Part shown: positions 31,341-43,835 of the stretch, in pieces | How the letters are laid out: every line of letters begins with the position of its first letter | How positions within the stretch are numbered: position 1 is the first letter of the stretch | Source of the DNA: Polytrichum commune | Lineage: Eukaryota; Streptophyta; Polytrichopsida; Polytrichales; Polytrichaceae | DNA: 64,000 nt | Direction of reading: 5' to 3' | Assembly: GCA_950295325.1 (NCBI GenBank) | Contig: OX485803.1 | Coordinates: 26,102,001 to 26,166,000, forward strand | The notes under the pieces: generated by a model | Told to the model about the DNA's origin: nothing | The model's database searches: none | What the model saw: the letters and a program-made list of their open reading frames with translations, nothing else | Translations under genes and position numbers: made by a program

Positions 31341-32658
31341 TAGTGACAACACAAGGTACATGTCACATGTAAATTACATTGAACATGTACAAATTGAATC
31401 GCTCATTTTTTTTGTAAAAATTGTTGTGAGAAGATTTGCAAGCCACATCCTCGACACATTTAACAAGAAGTGAAGACAGTTGAAGCCCAAGAGATGACAA
31501 GAGAATGATCAAACTTTAAGGCGAAAAGAAGAAAAAACTAAGAGACAAGATAAGTGAAGGCATGTATAGGCAAGTGAAGGCAAATTGAAGTCAAAAAAAT
31601 GGTCAAACTTCATTTTTTCCCAAAACTGCCCTTTTTGGGCTTATATTAAAAAAATCAGCACGTCCACTTCTTGCCGCATGGTCATTCCTCTTGGTCCACA
31701 TTCGGTTTACACCTAGTGAGGGGCCCAATGGCTTTGTAAATCAAATTTTTAAGAACTCAGACCATGAACTCGTACCACGGAATAAGGCATCTTTTGTGGG
31801 ACGAGTTCATGGTCTATAGTGTAAACCGCCCCTTGGTTGTTGGTACGTACAAGTTTGAGACAGTTCTAGAATGTGAGTGAGCTGGACTCTTCATCCATAA
31901 AGTGTGAAGGCTGGTCCAAACCAGATCATTACAATGTCTAGAACAATTTCTAGATCCATACACAGCTTTAGAGCGATCAACCAGATAGATACTGTCTACA
32001 ACAGAGCACCATAGGTTTAGAACAGAACATGATCCAGAAGATTTTTGAAGTACTTGGGTACGATAGCTTTCTGAAACATGTAAATAACCTACCTGTCTTT
32101 CTGTAAGAGTAAAAATGCTTTCAACAGGCTGTGTGTCATGCATATATACCTGAAGCAGCAAGAATGCATGGCAAGTCTATGTTCAATAGTTAAGTCAGCT
32201 TTGCTGTCAGAACTTGCAACTTGGATTGACCTATTGCAACCATTCAGAAGGCCGCTCCAGCTTCAGATTATAGACGTTAGTAGTTACAAGAATCAATTGG
32301 ATTGCAGATGCATGCCAGAGAGCTAGCCTGCAACATATAGTATGCAGCAGGGGAATTAGTACTATTTTTACTAAGTGCTGAAACGTGAATCTTGCACAGA
32401 AGCTAGGCTAATGATCCCCCTGGCATGGCCGGTGAAGGTCGTTACTGCACATCCAAAATTAAACCGTCGCTGTTGCAGATAAATTAGTAACAGCTCGTGG
32501 GCACAGTTAATGGATTTTATGGCTGGGTCAGTGGACTTGCTTAATTACATGATGCCGTGATCTACTGGACCTGAAGTCTGCCTCTGCTATAAAGTCTAGT
32601 ATCAGATTTGGCCACCATATATAGCCTTACTGCAACCCCTTTCAACGCTGGTGGATAT

Positions 32659-33345
32659 GATGATGAACCTCCTTCTCAAAATTCAAGCCATCAGTGTTTA
32701 GTGTTAAGGTGGTGTTGATACATAATGTAAGATGGTGCTAGAACTGTCACCTCAAGCACTGAGCATAGATCATATGTTTTTAGATTAAAAAGATGTCGTT
32801 GTTAGTGATTCGTAAGGGATTCTTGAACAAACCAAAGTATGTCTTATTTGATCTTCCATATTCAAAAGTTATAAGGGTTTCAAATTTTGATGATGAACCT
32901 CCCTTTCAAAATTCAAGCCATCAGCGTTTAGTGTTAAGGTGGTGTTGATACATAATGTAGATGGTGCTAGAACTATCACTTCAAGCACTGCGCATAGATC
33001 ATATGTTTTTAGATTAAAAAGATGTCGTTGTTAGTGATTCGTAGGGGATTCTCAAACAAACCAAAGTATGTCTTATTTGATCTTCCATATTCAAAAGTTA
33101 TAAGGGTTTCAAATTTTGATGATGAACCTCCCTCTCAAAATTCAAGCCATCAGCGTTTAGTGTTAAGGTGGTGTTGATACATAACGTAGATGGTGCTAGA
33201 ACTGCCACTTCAAGCACTACGCATGGATCATATGTTTTTAGATTAAAAAGATGTCGTTGTAAGTGATTCGTAGGGGATTCTCGAACAAACCAAAGTATGT
33301 CTTATTTGATCTTCCATATTCAAAAGTTATAAGGGTTTCAAGTTT
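32659..33345 (+). repeat. Three-copy tandem repeat, period 229-230 bp
   Basis: Units start GATGATGAACCTCC at 32659, 32889 and 33118 and share AAATTCAAGCCATCAG, AGTGTTAAGGTGGTGTTG and AAGTATGTCTTATTTGATC. Identity is high, so the expansion is recent. The first unit differs most. Confidence 0.9.
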
Positions 33346-35390
33346 TATTAGTAAAACTAAAGAGACCCAAAACCAACACAAGGGTATGATGTTAACCCCT
33401 TCCAATTCCCTAAATGATCCAAAGTGACAAGTTTTGGGTGTGGAATTTTTATTTCTTAAAATAGACGAGGATAAGGATTTGCTAATTTTGTTGGTGACAA
33501 CTTAGCGTATAATTCTTTTGAAATAAAATGTTAGATTGGCTTAGGGAAAATCTCAAAGTTCACGGCTAAGGTGCTCAAGTTGCCCCAAAGACGAATTTTG
33601 GAAGTGCATTGTCAAACCGTTTATAACATTATTCAATTTAGTGACTAGGTTGGGTGGGGCTTGGAATATGTCATACAGTAGATAGAATCATACCTTACAG
33701 ATGCTTGTTAATGAGTAGATTCAACTTGAAAAACGAGTGAGATTCAGATGAAGCATTCTCATTGAACTTTTTCATAATACAACGGCTGATAGTGGTTGAA
33801 TCATGTAACATTTGGAAAGGAGTATCAAAGACTAATAAATCTCAATTACTCTAAAAAAGTTTTTGGTTGTTTAAATAATTTCTATAGCAGACATCTACAT
33901 ATTAAGCCTTGAACTTGCATTCCATCATATGTGAAAGAATATTATGGTTGATTGGGGCAAATATAGGGTCATAGCCAAAGCAAGGCCCATCAAAAAACTA
34001 AGAATTAGTCAAATTTTCAAATTCAAAGCACATGGTGTACATACATCAATATTCAATGTCAAGCATTGACTTTCAACTAGGGACTGCATCATGCATGTTA
34101 GCATCCGTCACGTCACATCTTGAGACAACATGCCCAAAAACATCACATCAATAAAGGGGGGGGATCCAATAAGTTTACACAAGGGTAAACAAACATGGAT
34201 AACCCCCTAGTCAACTGTCATGCAAACTGTTATAACCTATGGTGTAATCGCCTTCACAAAGAAAAAGAAAACAAAAGATTCATTTTTTTGGAATGCTATT
34301 GATGTGGTTTCATTCCTGCTCTCTAGTATAGGTCCATGTGGCAAATCCATTTTGATATTGACATAAAGTGGTTTCTTTTGTCTCAAAAATGAAAATGGAA
34401 AGAAGATTCTAAATCCTGAACCCCTCAAGAAATAGGGTTCAAAATTAAAGTCAAAGCATGATCTGTTTTCTCCATTTTTGTAGTTTAAACACTTTATGGT
34501 GAGTCTACTTATTTCCTATCACATTTTTTATGGCCTTGATCTTTCATAAAAATTTCATATTATTGGAACAAGATAGTGAATTGACATGAATTTTCCAAAC
34601 TCTTAAATACATGAATTTGTCATAATTTCAAGTCGAATTTAGTCAAATTGATTTTTAATTTTTTTTGGAATTGTTTATGAGACATTTACCAATAAGTTGT
34701 AAAAAATAAAAATTAGATTATTTAAGAGTTTTCAATGTCTCATACTATTATATGAAAAAACAACAACATGAAGTTACCCTAAACACAAACTAGGGTATAC
34801 CGATGAGACATTTATCAATACTTCAAAAGTTGATGGTTGGCCAATATGAGTACATTGGGTAGAGCACTTGGAAGCTACTTCAACCATAAAGTGAAAGGAA
34901 CATTGGATATTTTTAGTATATACAATTTAATTTATATAATATTAATAATGATAATTTTAGCCTACAAAATTACAGTGTATATAAATCCATAGCGATTCTC
35001 ATACAAGAAATTTGTCCCAAAAAAATTAAATAAACATCATATTTATTGGATATTATACATGGATGTTTATTTAAACCCAAACACAAAACAAATCGTAAGT
35101 AAGCTAAAGAGTCCAATTGCATTTTGGCCCACCGCTATTGAATCCATAATTCACATAGACGTACTACTAGTCTAAGTCTAGTATAATATTAAATTCGCTA
35201 CAAAAAAATTGATCTTTTTGGTCGTTGTTCATGTGAACCACATTCTTTGGCTATAGCGTGGTTGAAGCAAGTAATTTCTAAAGCTTTAGGGCTTTCATTG
35301 GTAGTTAGATTCTCATCCATGGTGAGATTAAGGAGGCTATGACCTCGTCAAGTTGGTTATGTCATGTAACCATCGTGAGTTGAGACACCA
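33346..35390. other. AT-rich, no gene seen
   Basis: No coding frame or repeat of note. A 10-base G-run occurs near 34157. Confidence 0.4.
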
Positions 35391-36297
35391 TTGGTCGCAA
35401 TGGTGGGCTCGCACGCTCGTAGGCCTCAGCCGCCGGAGGTGATAGTACTTAGTGATAGTTCTGATAATGTTTCTTCTAGGGATCGGGCGCCTTTGATCTT
35501 TAGGCGCAGTAGACAGCGGGATGTGATAGTACTCAGTGACAACGACTCTAACAACTCTGATGACATTCATGTGAGGTCTCGGCGGACCCCAACACGTGTT
35601 GTGGACATGGGACCCACGAGTCATGTGTCTGTGAATCCCGCATGTGGGGGTGGTGGATGTGAGCAGTTGTATGATGGTGATGGTGTTTTTGGTTGTCCTA
35701 TTGATATGGGTCCAGTAGGTCCGGACCTTGTTGATGAGGATGGTGCTTTTGGTAGTCGAGTTCCTACGGGTCCCGTGGTAGATGTTGATGGAAACGTTGA
35801 TGTTGGTCCGAGCTTGGATAGTCCTGTTGTGGTGGGCCGTGTAGTTGGAGTTCCACTAGACGAGGACGGTGCGTTTGATAGTCCTATTGAGGTGGGGCCC
35901 GCAGTGGAGGCCCCAACGATTCTCAGCGCTCTTTCTAGGTGTACGTTGAGGCATCTTTTTGAGAGGTCGAGTAATGTAGGAGATCTCCCTCCAACACTTG
36001 AGCGATTTCCTCCACTTAGGGGACCGTACATAGACATTATTGCATATCCGAGCATCAATGATCCGACTAGTTTAGATGTAGACGCCGCGTGCTTTATGAT
36101 GATGACCAGGGATCTATCCAGCCTGTTCGGTATCATGGCACGACCGGCGAACATGGTGATTAGGATCATATATAGTCCAGAGTTTGCGGACTGACTGCAT
36201 GTTATTTTGGATCCTGTTGTTGTGAGGGTTTATGCTAAGAGTACTGAAGATGAGGTGTTGTCAGCCCTAAACTCCCACCTTGAGCGTCGTAATCCGG
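35391..36297 (+). pseudogene. Unknown multi-exon pseudogene, exon 1: SUMO-interaction-like motifs and acidic repeats
   Basis: The frame starts MVAMVGSHARRPQ and contains two hydrophobic-acidic motifs, PEVIVLSDSSDN and RDVIVLSDNDSN, which look like SUMO-interacting motifs. A glycine/acid-rich region follows with repeated DEDGAF-x-S units (LVDEDGAFGS, LDEDGAFDSPIEVGP). A folded-looking end follows (LERFPPLRGPYIDIIAYPS, then FMMMTRDLSSLFGIM). TGA at 36192-36194 breaks the frame, which continues LHVILDPVVVRVYAKSTEDE to a GG/GTGAGA donor at 36297. The stop fits CGA changed to TGA. The family is not recognised; nuclear location is suggested only by the SUMO-type motifs. Confidence 0.5.
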
Positions 36298-37632
36298 GTG
36301 AGAGCTCATGACTCACATGAACTTCACTGGCCTTGGTAATCAGTTATAACTTATATCCATTCCAATTGCTGAATCAGGGAACTTGACACCTCTTCCTTTA
36401 TTAACTCAAACTCAAGTATTTATAAATACTCGAGTATCACACTCACACAAATCAAAGAAAAACCCGAGTTCAAGGTTGTATGCTAAATAATATTAACCTA
36501 GAGATCTAATAATATAATGTCTCTCACTGAGGTTCATTACTTGATCACATCATACATAACATATTACCAAGCTTATCACTAAGCCTACTCCAACCTTGTC
36601 ATTCAACATTCATAGGATTCATAAACCCTTTTGCTAACATTCCTATTATTTCCTTCTAAGAATTTTGTGCCTTCATCTACCTAGTGAGGGAGAGAAAGAA
36701 AGAAAGATAGTCTTAATCGCAAGAGTGAGAGAGTAAGAATGAGCCTCCACCCTTCCCTCCGGGGGACTACCCCCTTCGATTACCAAGCCTTACCAGCTGT
36801 AGATCTAACCATATCCACATTTAACGGTTGGAATTGTCGGCTGTCATACTCTAGCCGTCATCCCTAAAATCCCTAGATCCAACGGTCTTGGTTTTTCATC
36901 CACTTGATCAAACGGTCTTCATCCGTCCGGCTTCATCCGCTTAACACCATCCACCATTCGTTGTCATCCTTCATTCGTTCGTCTTTACCCCCTATTCGTT
37001 GCCATCCTTGTGTCCTTCGCAAGTATCTTGACTTCTTCATACGAATTACTTAATTCAAATATAATTTGAACCACTAATTTCCTTTCTAATTAACCCGCGA
37101 ACCTTAATAAACCGTGAGCGGTTAGGTGAATATAAGTAAAATGCCTCTAAAATATGAACAATAATTGAGAAGGTTCTACTTACACATATGTAGTAACTTC
37201 TTCTCCGTATCCGCCTATAGATTATTCTTGCTTTTATCACTAGCTCATCTTGGGATAGCACCAGTCAATGGAACCAACCGAATTCGAACCTGGGTTGGTC
37301 CAGACCTTAATCCAATCTCTTACACACAACTCGCATCCACATGCGGATGTGCCAAAATCTAGTGACTATCTATATAGATTAATAGAACCCCGTTTATTAA
37401 GCTTAAGCCTTTAAGCCTAGGAACCCCATTAACCAACCTCTAAATAACTCTAACAATTCCTACTAGCACTCAAACACTAATACCCCAGCTTCAACTTAAT
37501 TCAACTAATAATTAAGAATACAACTTGTTTTTATGTTTTTGAATATTTGAACACAAATGAAAGTCCAAGTTTTATTAACCCCTTGCGATTAACAACACGT
37601 GTGGGCATTATATTGGGCTCACATGTGCACAG
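36298..37632 (+). other. Intron of the unknown pseudogene, containing an LTR-A end
   Basis: The donor GTGAGA and acceptor GTGCACAG join exon frames in matching phase (1 then 2 bases). The last 27 bases before the acceptor region, ending GGGCTCACA at 37623, are the inverted start of family LTR-A, so a minus-strand LTR occupies much of the intron. Its other end and target duplication could not be found. Confidence 0.45.
37597..37623 (-). mobile_element. LTR-A 5' end, fifth copy, minus orientation
   Basis: Reverse complement starts TGTGAGCCCAATATAATGCC, matching the family start. It continues upstream with an AAAAACATAAAAAC block in place of the family's ATATAAAAAG. Only this end is recognisable. 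Confidence 0.55.
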
Positions 37633-38795
37633 CTTTCAAGACGATGTTGCGCAAGGCCTGGAGACTCACGCTCACTCCCAATCGTGATTGTCATTTGTTA
37701 TCACAAAATCAGACGAACGTGTCAATATCAACCTTGTCAGATTGTTTATACGCTTTGGGTGTTAGGTGCTGTAGGGTGCCTTTTTTCGATATGAAGTACG
37801 ATCTCCCTAGTACTGAGCCGATTATCGACCGTTACATTGGTTGATACCGTGATCAGATGGGTTCTTCCGTTCATGAGGGGAAGAACTTATTTGATTACGG
37901 ATTACGGATCGATATTGATAAGGTTCAACGAGTCTCAACAGCTGAGCCATCATTTTATGAAGGGTCTTGTCCACGAGATGTGCGATATGAAGGGTTTAGG
38001 TTCAGTGAGTCTGAACCCTAATATTAACGTGCACATCTTTAAGATTAAAATATACCAAGAGTTGTGTCACGAAATAGTATTTGTTACTCAGCGTCAGATG
38101 TTGGACAATATGTCTCGCACCGTACGAACGATGAGGACCAGGGCAAACCAGCTGAGGGCTTTGATTTTGAAATTGAATAGTCTGAGCAGGGCAGAGCGTA
38201 GTAATCAACTCGGAGGTATTAGGATAAACTCAGTGTGCGAACTGAGAGGGTGATGGACGGTCAATACCTTTGTAGTTTGTTGGATTTGTTTAGGTTTGGA
38301 GGTATCAAGGTTGCCTTAAGGGGTGGATTCGTGACGCGTATGATTCCCATCGAACAGTTTATGGATTTGTGTCATCAAGAGATATCATATTTCACGGCCG
38401 TGTTATACGGGACAGACGAGCACGTCCCGAGCATTCGGATTCAGAGCGCATTGACTCTCGCGCGACAGAGTATATGGTGGAGTGGAAATTTCATGAGGCA
38501 GCAACTTAGAGCTGCACGAGCGTAGAGGGATGCGGAGTGACGATAGTTGTTGGCGAAGATGAACTCGGAGTTCAAGTACGACGGATGAGAGATGGACGCT
38601 AAGGACGAGCGACCACTGATACATGATTTTTTGGATCATACTGAGTGGTTTCTGTTTAGTATTGTAAATAATAGGAGCATTCAAGGATTGATGTTGATGA
38701 GGGCTTTCGGTCATAGGTATCTACCCACGATCGAGATTTATGTTGATAGAGTCGGTGCAGCTCATTATTATACTAGGCTCTATGGAGTTAGATGA
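37633..38795 (+). pseudogene. Unknown multi-exon pseudogene, exon 2
   Basis: Continues in phase from exon 1 as FKTMLRKAWRLTLTPNRD, then DCLYALGVRCCRVPFFDMKY to TGA at 37842-37844. A neighbouring frame is then open for 138 codons (37837-38253: TYLITDYGSILIRFN, then a helical MLDNMSRTVRTMRTRANQL). The first frame resumes at 38235 with YLCSLLDLFRFGGIKVALRG and reaches the helical QLRAARA, where TAG, TGA, TAG and TGA occur at 38523-38589 before EMDAKDERPLIHDFLDHTEW to 38795. The four late stops fit Gln or Arg codons (for example RDAE-stop-R-stop-LLAKM). At least two frame changes are needed. No family recognised. Confidence 0.5.
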
Positions 38796-38809
38796 AGGGA
38801 GCATATACG

Positions 38810-40183
38810 GAGTATAACGTAGCATTTTAGATATTTATTGTGTTTATATATTATTGTACATGAAATCTATTATGTTTATATATATGGTTTTCTTTGTTCC
38901 TTATATATGTACTATCATTTCAAAAAATATTGTTGATTTTGAGGATTTAATATTGTGATTGTCCATCAATACCAGTTGTGGGGCCCTCATCCATTCATGG
39001 ACTCAAAATTGTAATCTTGCAATATGTTGTAGTATATTGTGATGTGACACACACAATATGTTTAGACTTATGAATAAGCGATGCTCGATGATTGAGATCG
39101 GATAGATGGACGTTGGGCCGATATAATAGTAGACTTGGAATAACCACATAATTCAAATTTTTGAATAGTTGAAATTCTCACATTAAGAGTAATTGGAAGA
39201 TTTTTATGTGCAATTATGTTGTTATGTCTTAAATGACATCATAATTGTTGTTGATTATATCATGAAGTGAATGTGAGATTTTGTATGAGAGTAATGGCTA
39301 TAAGCATAATTTTGGGTAAGGGAATTATCAAGAGTATAACTAGATAAATTAAATATTTCGATAGTCAAATTTGAATGTAAGATAATAAGTATTGGTGCAA
39401 AACTAGGCAAGAGTGAGAATGAGTAGTAGAGAGGCAAAATGAGGTTTATTTAGACATAATGTCAATTAATGTTTTGACTAAGAATGTTATGAGAGCGGAA
39501 TAGTATGAGGAAGTTTCACATGACAATGGGAGAAATAAAGATATAAGGTTGTGAGAGCCATAGTTAAACTTGCATGTATAATAGTGAGGCAATAGCCTTT
39601 GAGAGTTAAAGTGTGCAGGTCAAATTGCAATAGATCAAGAGCTATCAAAACATGCGAGGGGTGAATGATTCAAATGAGAGGGAGAAAAGACGAGATCATT
39701 CAAATAAATTCAAATAAACTAGATAAATTCTTGAGTGCTTCGTCTAATAGATGAGTCAAACTTGAGAGACAAATGATGAGGAATATATCTTCCAAGTTGA
39801 AGGAGGAACGGAGTAAAAGTTAACACCCTAAGAATAAGCTAATATCTATAAGAAAAGACATTATACATTTCATTGGTAAATTGATCCAAAGATGACGTAG
39901 TTTTAGCATGGGGGTGGAAGGCTAATAGCTTGAATGGAAGTAAGGATCCTAGAGCTTGAGATGGGCATATCGGTCCTAGAACATAGTTGTGAGGCTATAG
40001 CCATGATTTAACCCAAAAGGTAATTAAGAGAGGGGTAAGAGAATAGAGTTGTTACCTTGGGGTTAATACTCAAATAAGCATATAGCCTAAATATGGTCTA
40101 TTATATTTTTTCATAATAGGCAAAAAACTGCAAGTAATGGCGACGAGGCCTACAAACATTGGGTACAAGCTAAAGGCTAGCTA
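38810..40183. other. AT-rich, no gene seen
   Basis: Only short frames without motifs. Confidence 0.4.
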
Positions 40184-40266
40184 GGGCAAACCAACCCGTA
40201 CACTAGTTCCTTGGAGGCCAGGGTTTTGGCATCCAACAAGGAATGAGTGTATGGGTTGGTTTGCCC
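40184..40266. repeat. Foldback hairpin with 30-bp arms
   Basis: Left arm GGGCAAACCAACCCGTACAC... (40184-40213) and right arm ...GTGTATGGGTTGGTTTGCCC (40237-40266) pair with about three mismatches around a 23-base loop. The size resembles a miRNA precursor or a very small foldback element. Confidence 0.75.
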
Positions 40267-41204
40267 AAATCCTAAAAGCTACCATGGACATTACCTGGGA
40301 AAGGTAAAGAGTTATTTTACTAGTGTAAGACTATACCAATGCCAATTATTTGAATGTTCAACAAATTAAAAGCATTTAATAAAATATATTGCCTACCTTG
40401 CTTGATGTATTGATGATATGTTAACCCATGTGGGTGATTCTTGAGACAAGTTGTTAGGTCTATTGGAAGATGAAGGTGGTGACCTCAATTTTGAAGATTT
40501 ACACAATGGTTGTAAGTGCATTAAGTGAACGTAACTTTGAAATTATTGCAAGCATAATTTATGGCAATTAAAACTATGCAGTTATTCAAACTATATTACC
40601 CCAGACTTTGTCCTAACTATGAGTTATTGACTACTTGCCAAACTTTTGAGCTTTAGGACTAACATGAAGGATGGAATTAGAATAATAAGAGTCCACACAT
40701 GTATGATGGAATTACACACAACAAAGGAAACACTAGTGAATCATAAGAGTGTGAATTAAGCCCAATGAAGAAGGAATGAAGGAATAAAAGACATAGAAAC
40801 CTTAACTCAACGTGACATTAATCCTTATAGACACTAGTTCATTCTTCCTTGAGACCTTGTACTCTGGGTTGTTTTCCTTAGGTCAACATAAAAGTTAACA
40901 AAACCTTCACTACATGTGACATCTAAAACAACTAACCTCTACCAAGTTCTCATTGGCTTGCTTCACATGTGAGACGAGCAAGGTTGTCTTTTGCGAATGT
41001 TATGTACTTATTAGAGATGGATAGTGTTTGCGACAAATTTTCCATGGTTTCCATGCTATAAATATGGAATATATGTCAACCCAACTTGGACCATGGTGAA
41101 TTCACCCTTCAACAAAATTAGGATTTGTATCCTAGCTTGTGTAGTGACGAATTGCATCTTCATTTTGAGTTGTTGGTTGGTAATACTCCACCTGAAGATG
41201 TAAC
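40267..41204. other. No gene seen
   Basis: AT-rich sequence without a credible frame. Confidence 0.4.
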
Positions 41205-41477
41205 CTATCGGAAACGACAACTAGAAGTTACAAAATTTGGTTGAGACAAAGCTCTTGCCAACCAAACATGTTTAGGATATGTCTCATCTCTTGGATGCAA
41301 AATGAGCATATAACCATGATAATCTACTACAACAAAAAAAAACCGTTCCAGACAATTACTAATAGGTCCAACATAACGGTCACCCACATCGAACTCCTCA
41401 CAAATCTCTTTGTCCAAAAGCCTAACGTCCAAAGGAGGAATATCCGCACAACTTTGTGGCCCAAAACCATTCCTCAA
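41205..41477 (-). pseudogene. Transposon-derived protein fragment
   Basis: A 90-codon frame reads CADIPPLDVRLLDKEICEEF, then FFFVVVDYHGYMLILHPRDE and TYPKHVWLARALSQPNFV. The PKHVWLARAL stretch looks like a module I associate with repetitive plant transposon-linked proteins, but I cannot name the family. It has no proper start and is surrounded by non-coding sequence, so it is taken as a remnant. Confidence 0.35.
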
Positions 41478-43339
41478 AGTGTGTGGGGGGGGGGACTACT
41501 TTGATAGACATTTGTCAAAGCCTAATGAAGACGAGTTCAACAGCCTATCCAAGTTTCATATCAATGGCAAAATGATCCACCAACATCCGCTACCCGTAGT
41601 CAATCCCAATATTGTATGAAGTATGATATGCCCTTTACAAAACCCTGCACATTCACCATGAGTTTTGGTTTGCAAGGTTTGGGTTCCTTGTTAAAAAGTA
41701 TTTATTTTACCCCTAGCATTCTTACCAAACCCTACCTTCACTTCTTTTTGTTACCTTATTGTGCTACTAGGGTTGTCACACCATCGGTAGTTACTATCGC
41801 TACCGTGCTTTGCTACCAAGTGGTACTTGTACCGGGTTTCAATTAATCAGGGTACTACCACATCCTTATAAAACTGTACCTAACAAAATTGCTTCACCTA
41901 CATCGATCTTCCCTTAAAGTTCTCCAATGCCAGTAGATGACATCATCCATTCACCACGTCACTAACACCCGGTAGTCATACTGTCTTTAGGGATACTTAA
42001 ATGGTTACCCTCCTTCTTACGTTTTCCCAGTAGTATTTCATATTACCGCTACCATGATCTCATATTACTGGTACCATTCCCTAGTTTGGTATTCAATTAT
42101 TTACTAATAGCACACTCCCTCCCTAACACATGAGTATCGGTGACCTTAATTCGGAAACCAACTAGGTTATTCCTCTACTACTATTTATTCCACCATTCTT
42201 GATCAAACTCCAAAGTGCTAACAATCCTTCATTTCTCATCTAAGATTACAATCACTCAAAGCATTTTGAGAGTTCTTCCCACTAGCTCATACGAGCCCAT
42301 TCACTTGATCGAATATAATACTTCTACTTACAACCATCCAGAGATTCATTTCGTGCACTACCAATTTCTTAGCTTATCCTTATGCAAACTTCTATACATA
42401 ACATTATTCAAATCCATAACAATATTATGTGGGACCGACATGGAATATTCCCCATATTCAAACTAAATGTGGAAATATTCCATAGAATATTGTCAGTCCC
42501 ATAGAACATTGTTATGCAATCAACTAAAATCTCTCCCCTAGAACAAATACTATCTTTGCATGAATAGACTCAAACCATGCACTATGGTTAAGACTATTTT
42601 TGTTGACATTTCACACTTCATTCCATGCAAACTAATTGTAAAACCCTCAACATACATATGTATTCCAAAGGAGGTAACTTGGTGTATCATCTTCACCAAA
42701 TTGGTTGTACAAAACATTCTTCCTCCTCTTCTTAAATCTTCGTCAAGTCCATGTTTCTAATTCACACTTCTTTGTTCTTAACCATTCCTTAGAATTGTGG
42801 TCCCTTTTCAATGGAACTTTTCATCCTATTCTTATATAATACTCTTTCTCTACTATGTATATGTTTTCTACTTACTTTTATTGCCTTTGTAAGAATAACT
42901 AATATTTTATTAACTGTCCCCATCTGGTAACATCATCTTACCCTCGTTGTCAACACACCAAACAAGGAGACCCCTGGGTGGGCTCCTGTTTTGCATTGTG
43001 TAAGAATGTTGTCCAATCCATGTACAACTTTATCAAGAGTGGGATTATTGGGAAGTCCTCCTCATGTAATTTCATGCTTCACCGCCCAAAAGATGTATCA
43101 GTATCATCGTGCGCATGCCTCATCAAAAGGGTTGATACAAATACCTCCTTGAGAATGCTTTAGGCAAACACAAATCTGTTCTTATTGTCCTTTAAAGATT
43201 TGGATGTAGGAGTTTGGAATCTCCAATCAACATGTGACACCCCCCCCCCATACAACAAAAGGCTTACACTTGGCATTTGGGGTTCCATTGATGTGTTTAA
43301 GGGCCCTTAGAAAAAAAAATTCAAATATAAATTTGGATT
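41478..43339. other. No gene seen; one weak foldback
   Basis: An imperfect inverted repeat lies at about 42417-42517 (GGGACCGACATGGAATATTC against GAATATTGTCAGTCCC). C/G homopolymers occur near 41486 and 43240. Otherwise nothing recognisable. Confidence 0.4.
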
Positions 43340-43835
43340 TTTAGATGTCCAAATGCTGAAAATTGTAGTCTTGGCACCAATAAAAAAAAATTCAAAAATT
43401 TAGGCATTATTCTAAAGCCTTGGGGAAGTCCCTAGGACGTGCTATGAGCGTCACTTTCAAAGAAATTTTAAAATTTAAATAATTTTTTTGAACCAACTCT
43501 AACATGTCCAAAATAATGAACATTGTAGTCTTGACACCGAGACGATAATTTTCATAATTTTGGGCATGATCCTAAAGCCTTGGGAAGTCCTGTAGGAAGA
43601 GTCGAGAGCATTATTTTCAAAGAAAATTTAAGGAAAATTTTGGAACCAACTTCTATGTGTCCAAAATGCTAAACACTATAATCTAAATACTGAGACAAAA
43701 AACCTTTTAAAATTGGGAATTTTCCTAAAGCCTTGGGAAGTCCTTTAAAAACGATGAGAACATAATTTTGTAAAAATACTTTAAAATCTACATAAAATTT
43801 GGAATCAGTTTTTATGTGTTTAAAATGCTAACAAT
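43340..43835 (+). repeat. Diverged tandem repeat, period about 155 bp
   Basis: At least three units each carry a GTCCAAAATGCT-like block followed by TGTAGTCTTGACACC, then CCTAAAGCCTTGGGAAGTCC. Unit starts are near 43350, 43508 and 43660, with a partial fourth near 43820. Divergence is high and the array is short. Confidence 0.7.

Larger units (their letters stand above)
30625..31832. mobile_element. Harbinger-like element with GGGGCGGTTTACACTA ends
   Basis: Left end GGGGCGGTTTACACTATGGA, right end inverse TAGTGTAAACCGCCCC. The arms match about 27 bp, through the GACCATGAA block, with one difference. Flanking trinucleotides are TTA (left) and TTG (right), an imperfect TTA duplication. The 1208-bp body contains a 31-bp-arm hairpin at 31075-31147 and one PAL2 copy at 31320-31340. 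No transposase seen. Confidence 0.6.

Noticed and set aside
34855-34900. tRNA-like A box (GGGTAGAGCACTTG)
   Set aside because: No B box or cloverleaf follows.
7629-38795. U-to-C RNA editing restoring Gln and Arg codons
   Set aside because: The stop pattern matches such editing, known from hornwort, lycophyte and fern organelles, but these loci have spliceosomal-type introns and nuclear transposons and also carry frameshifts and insertions.
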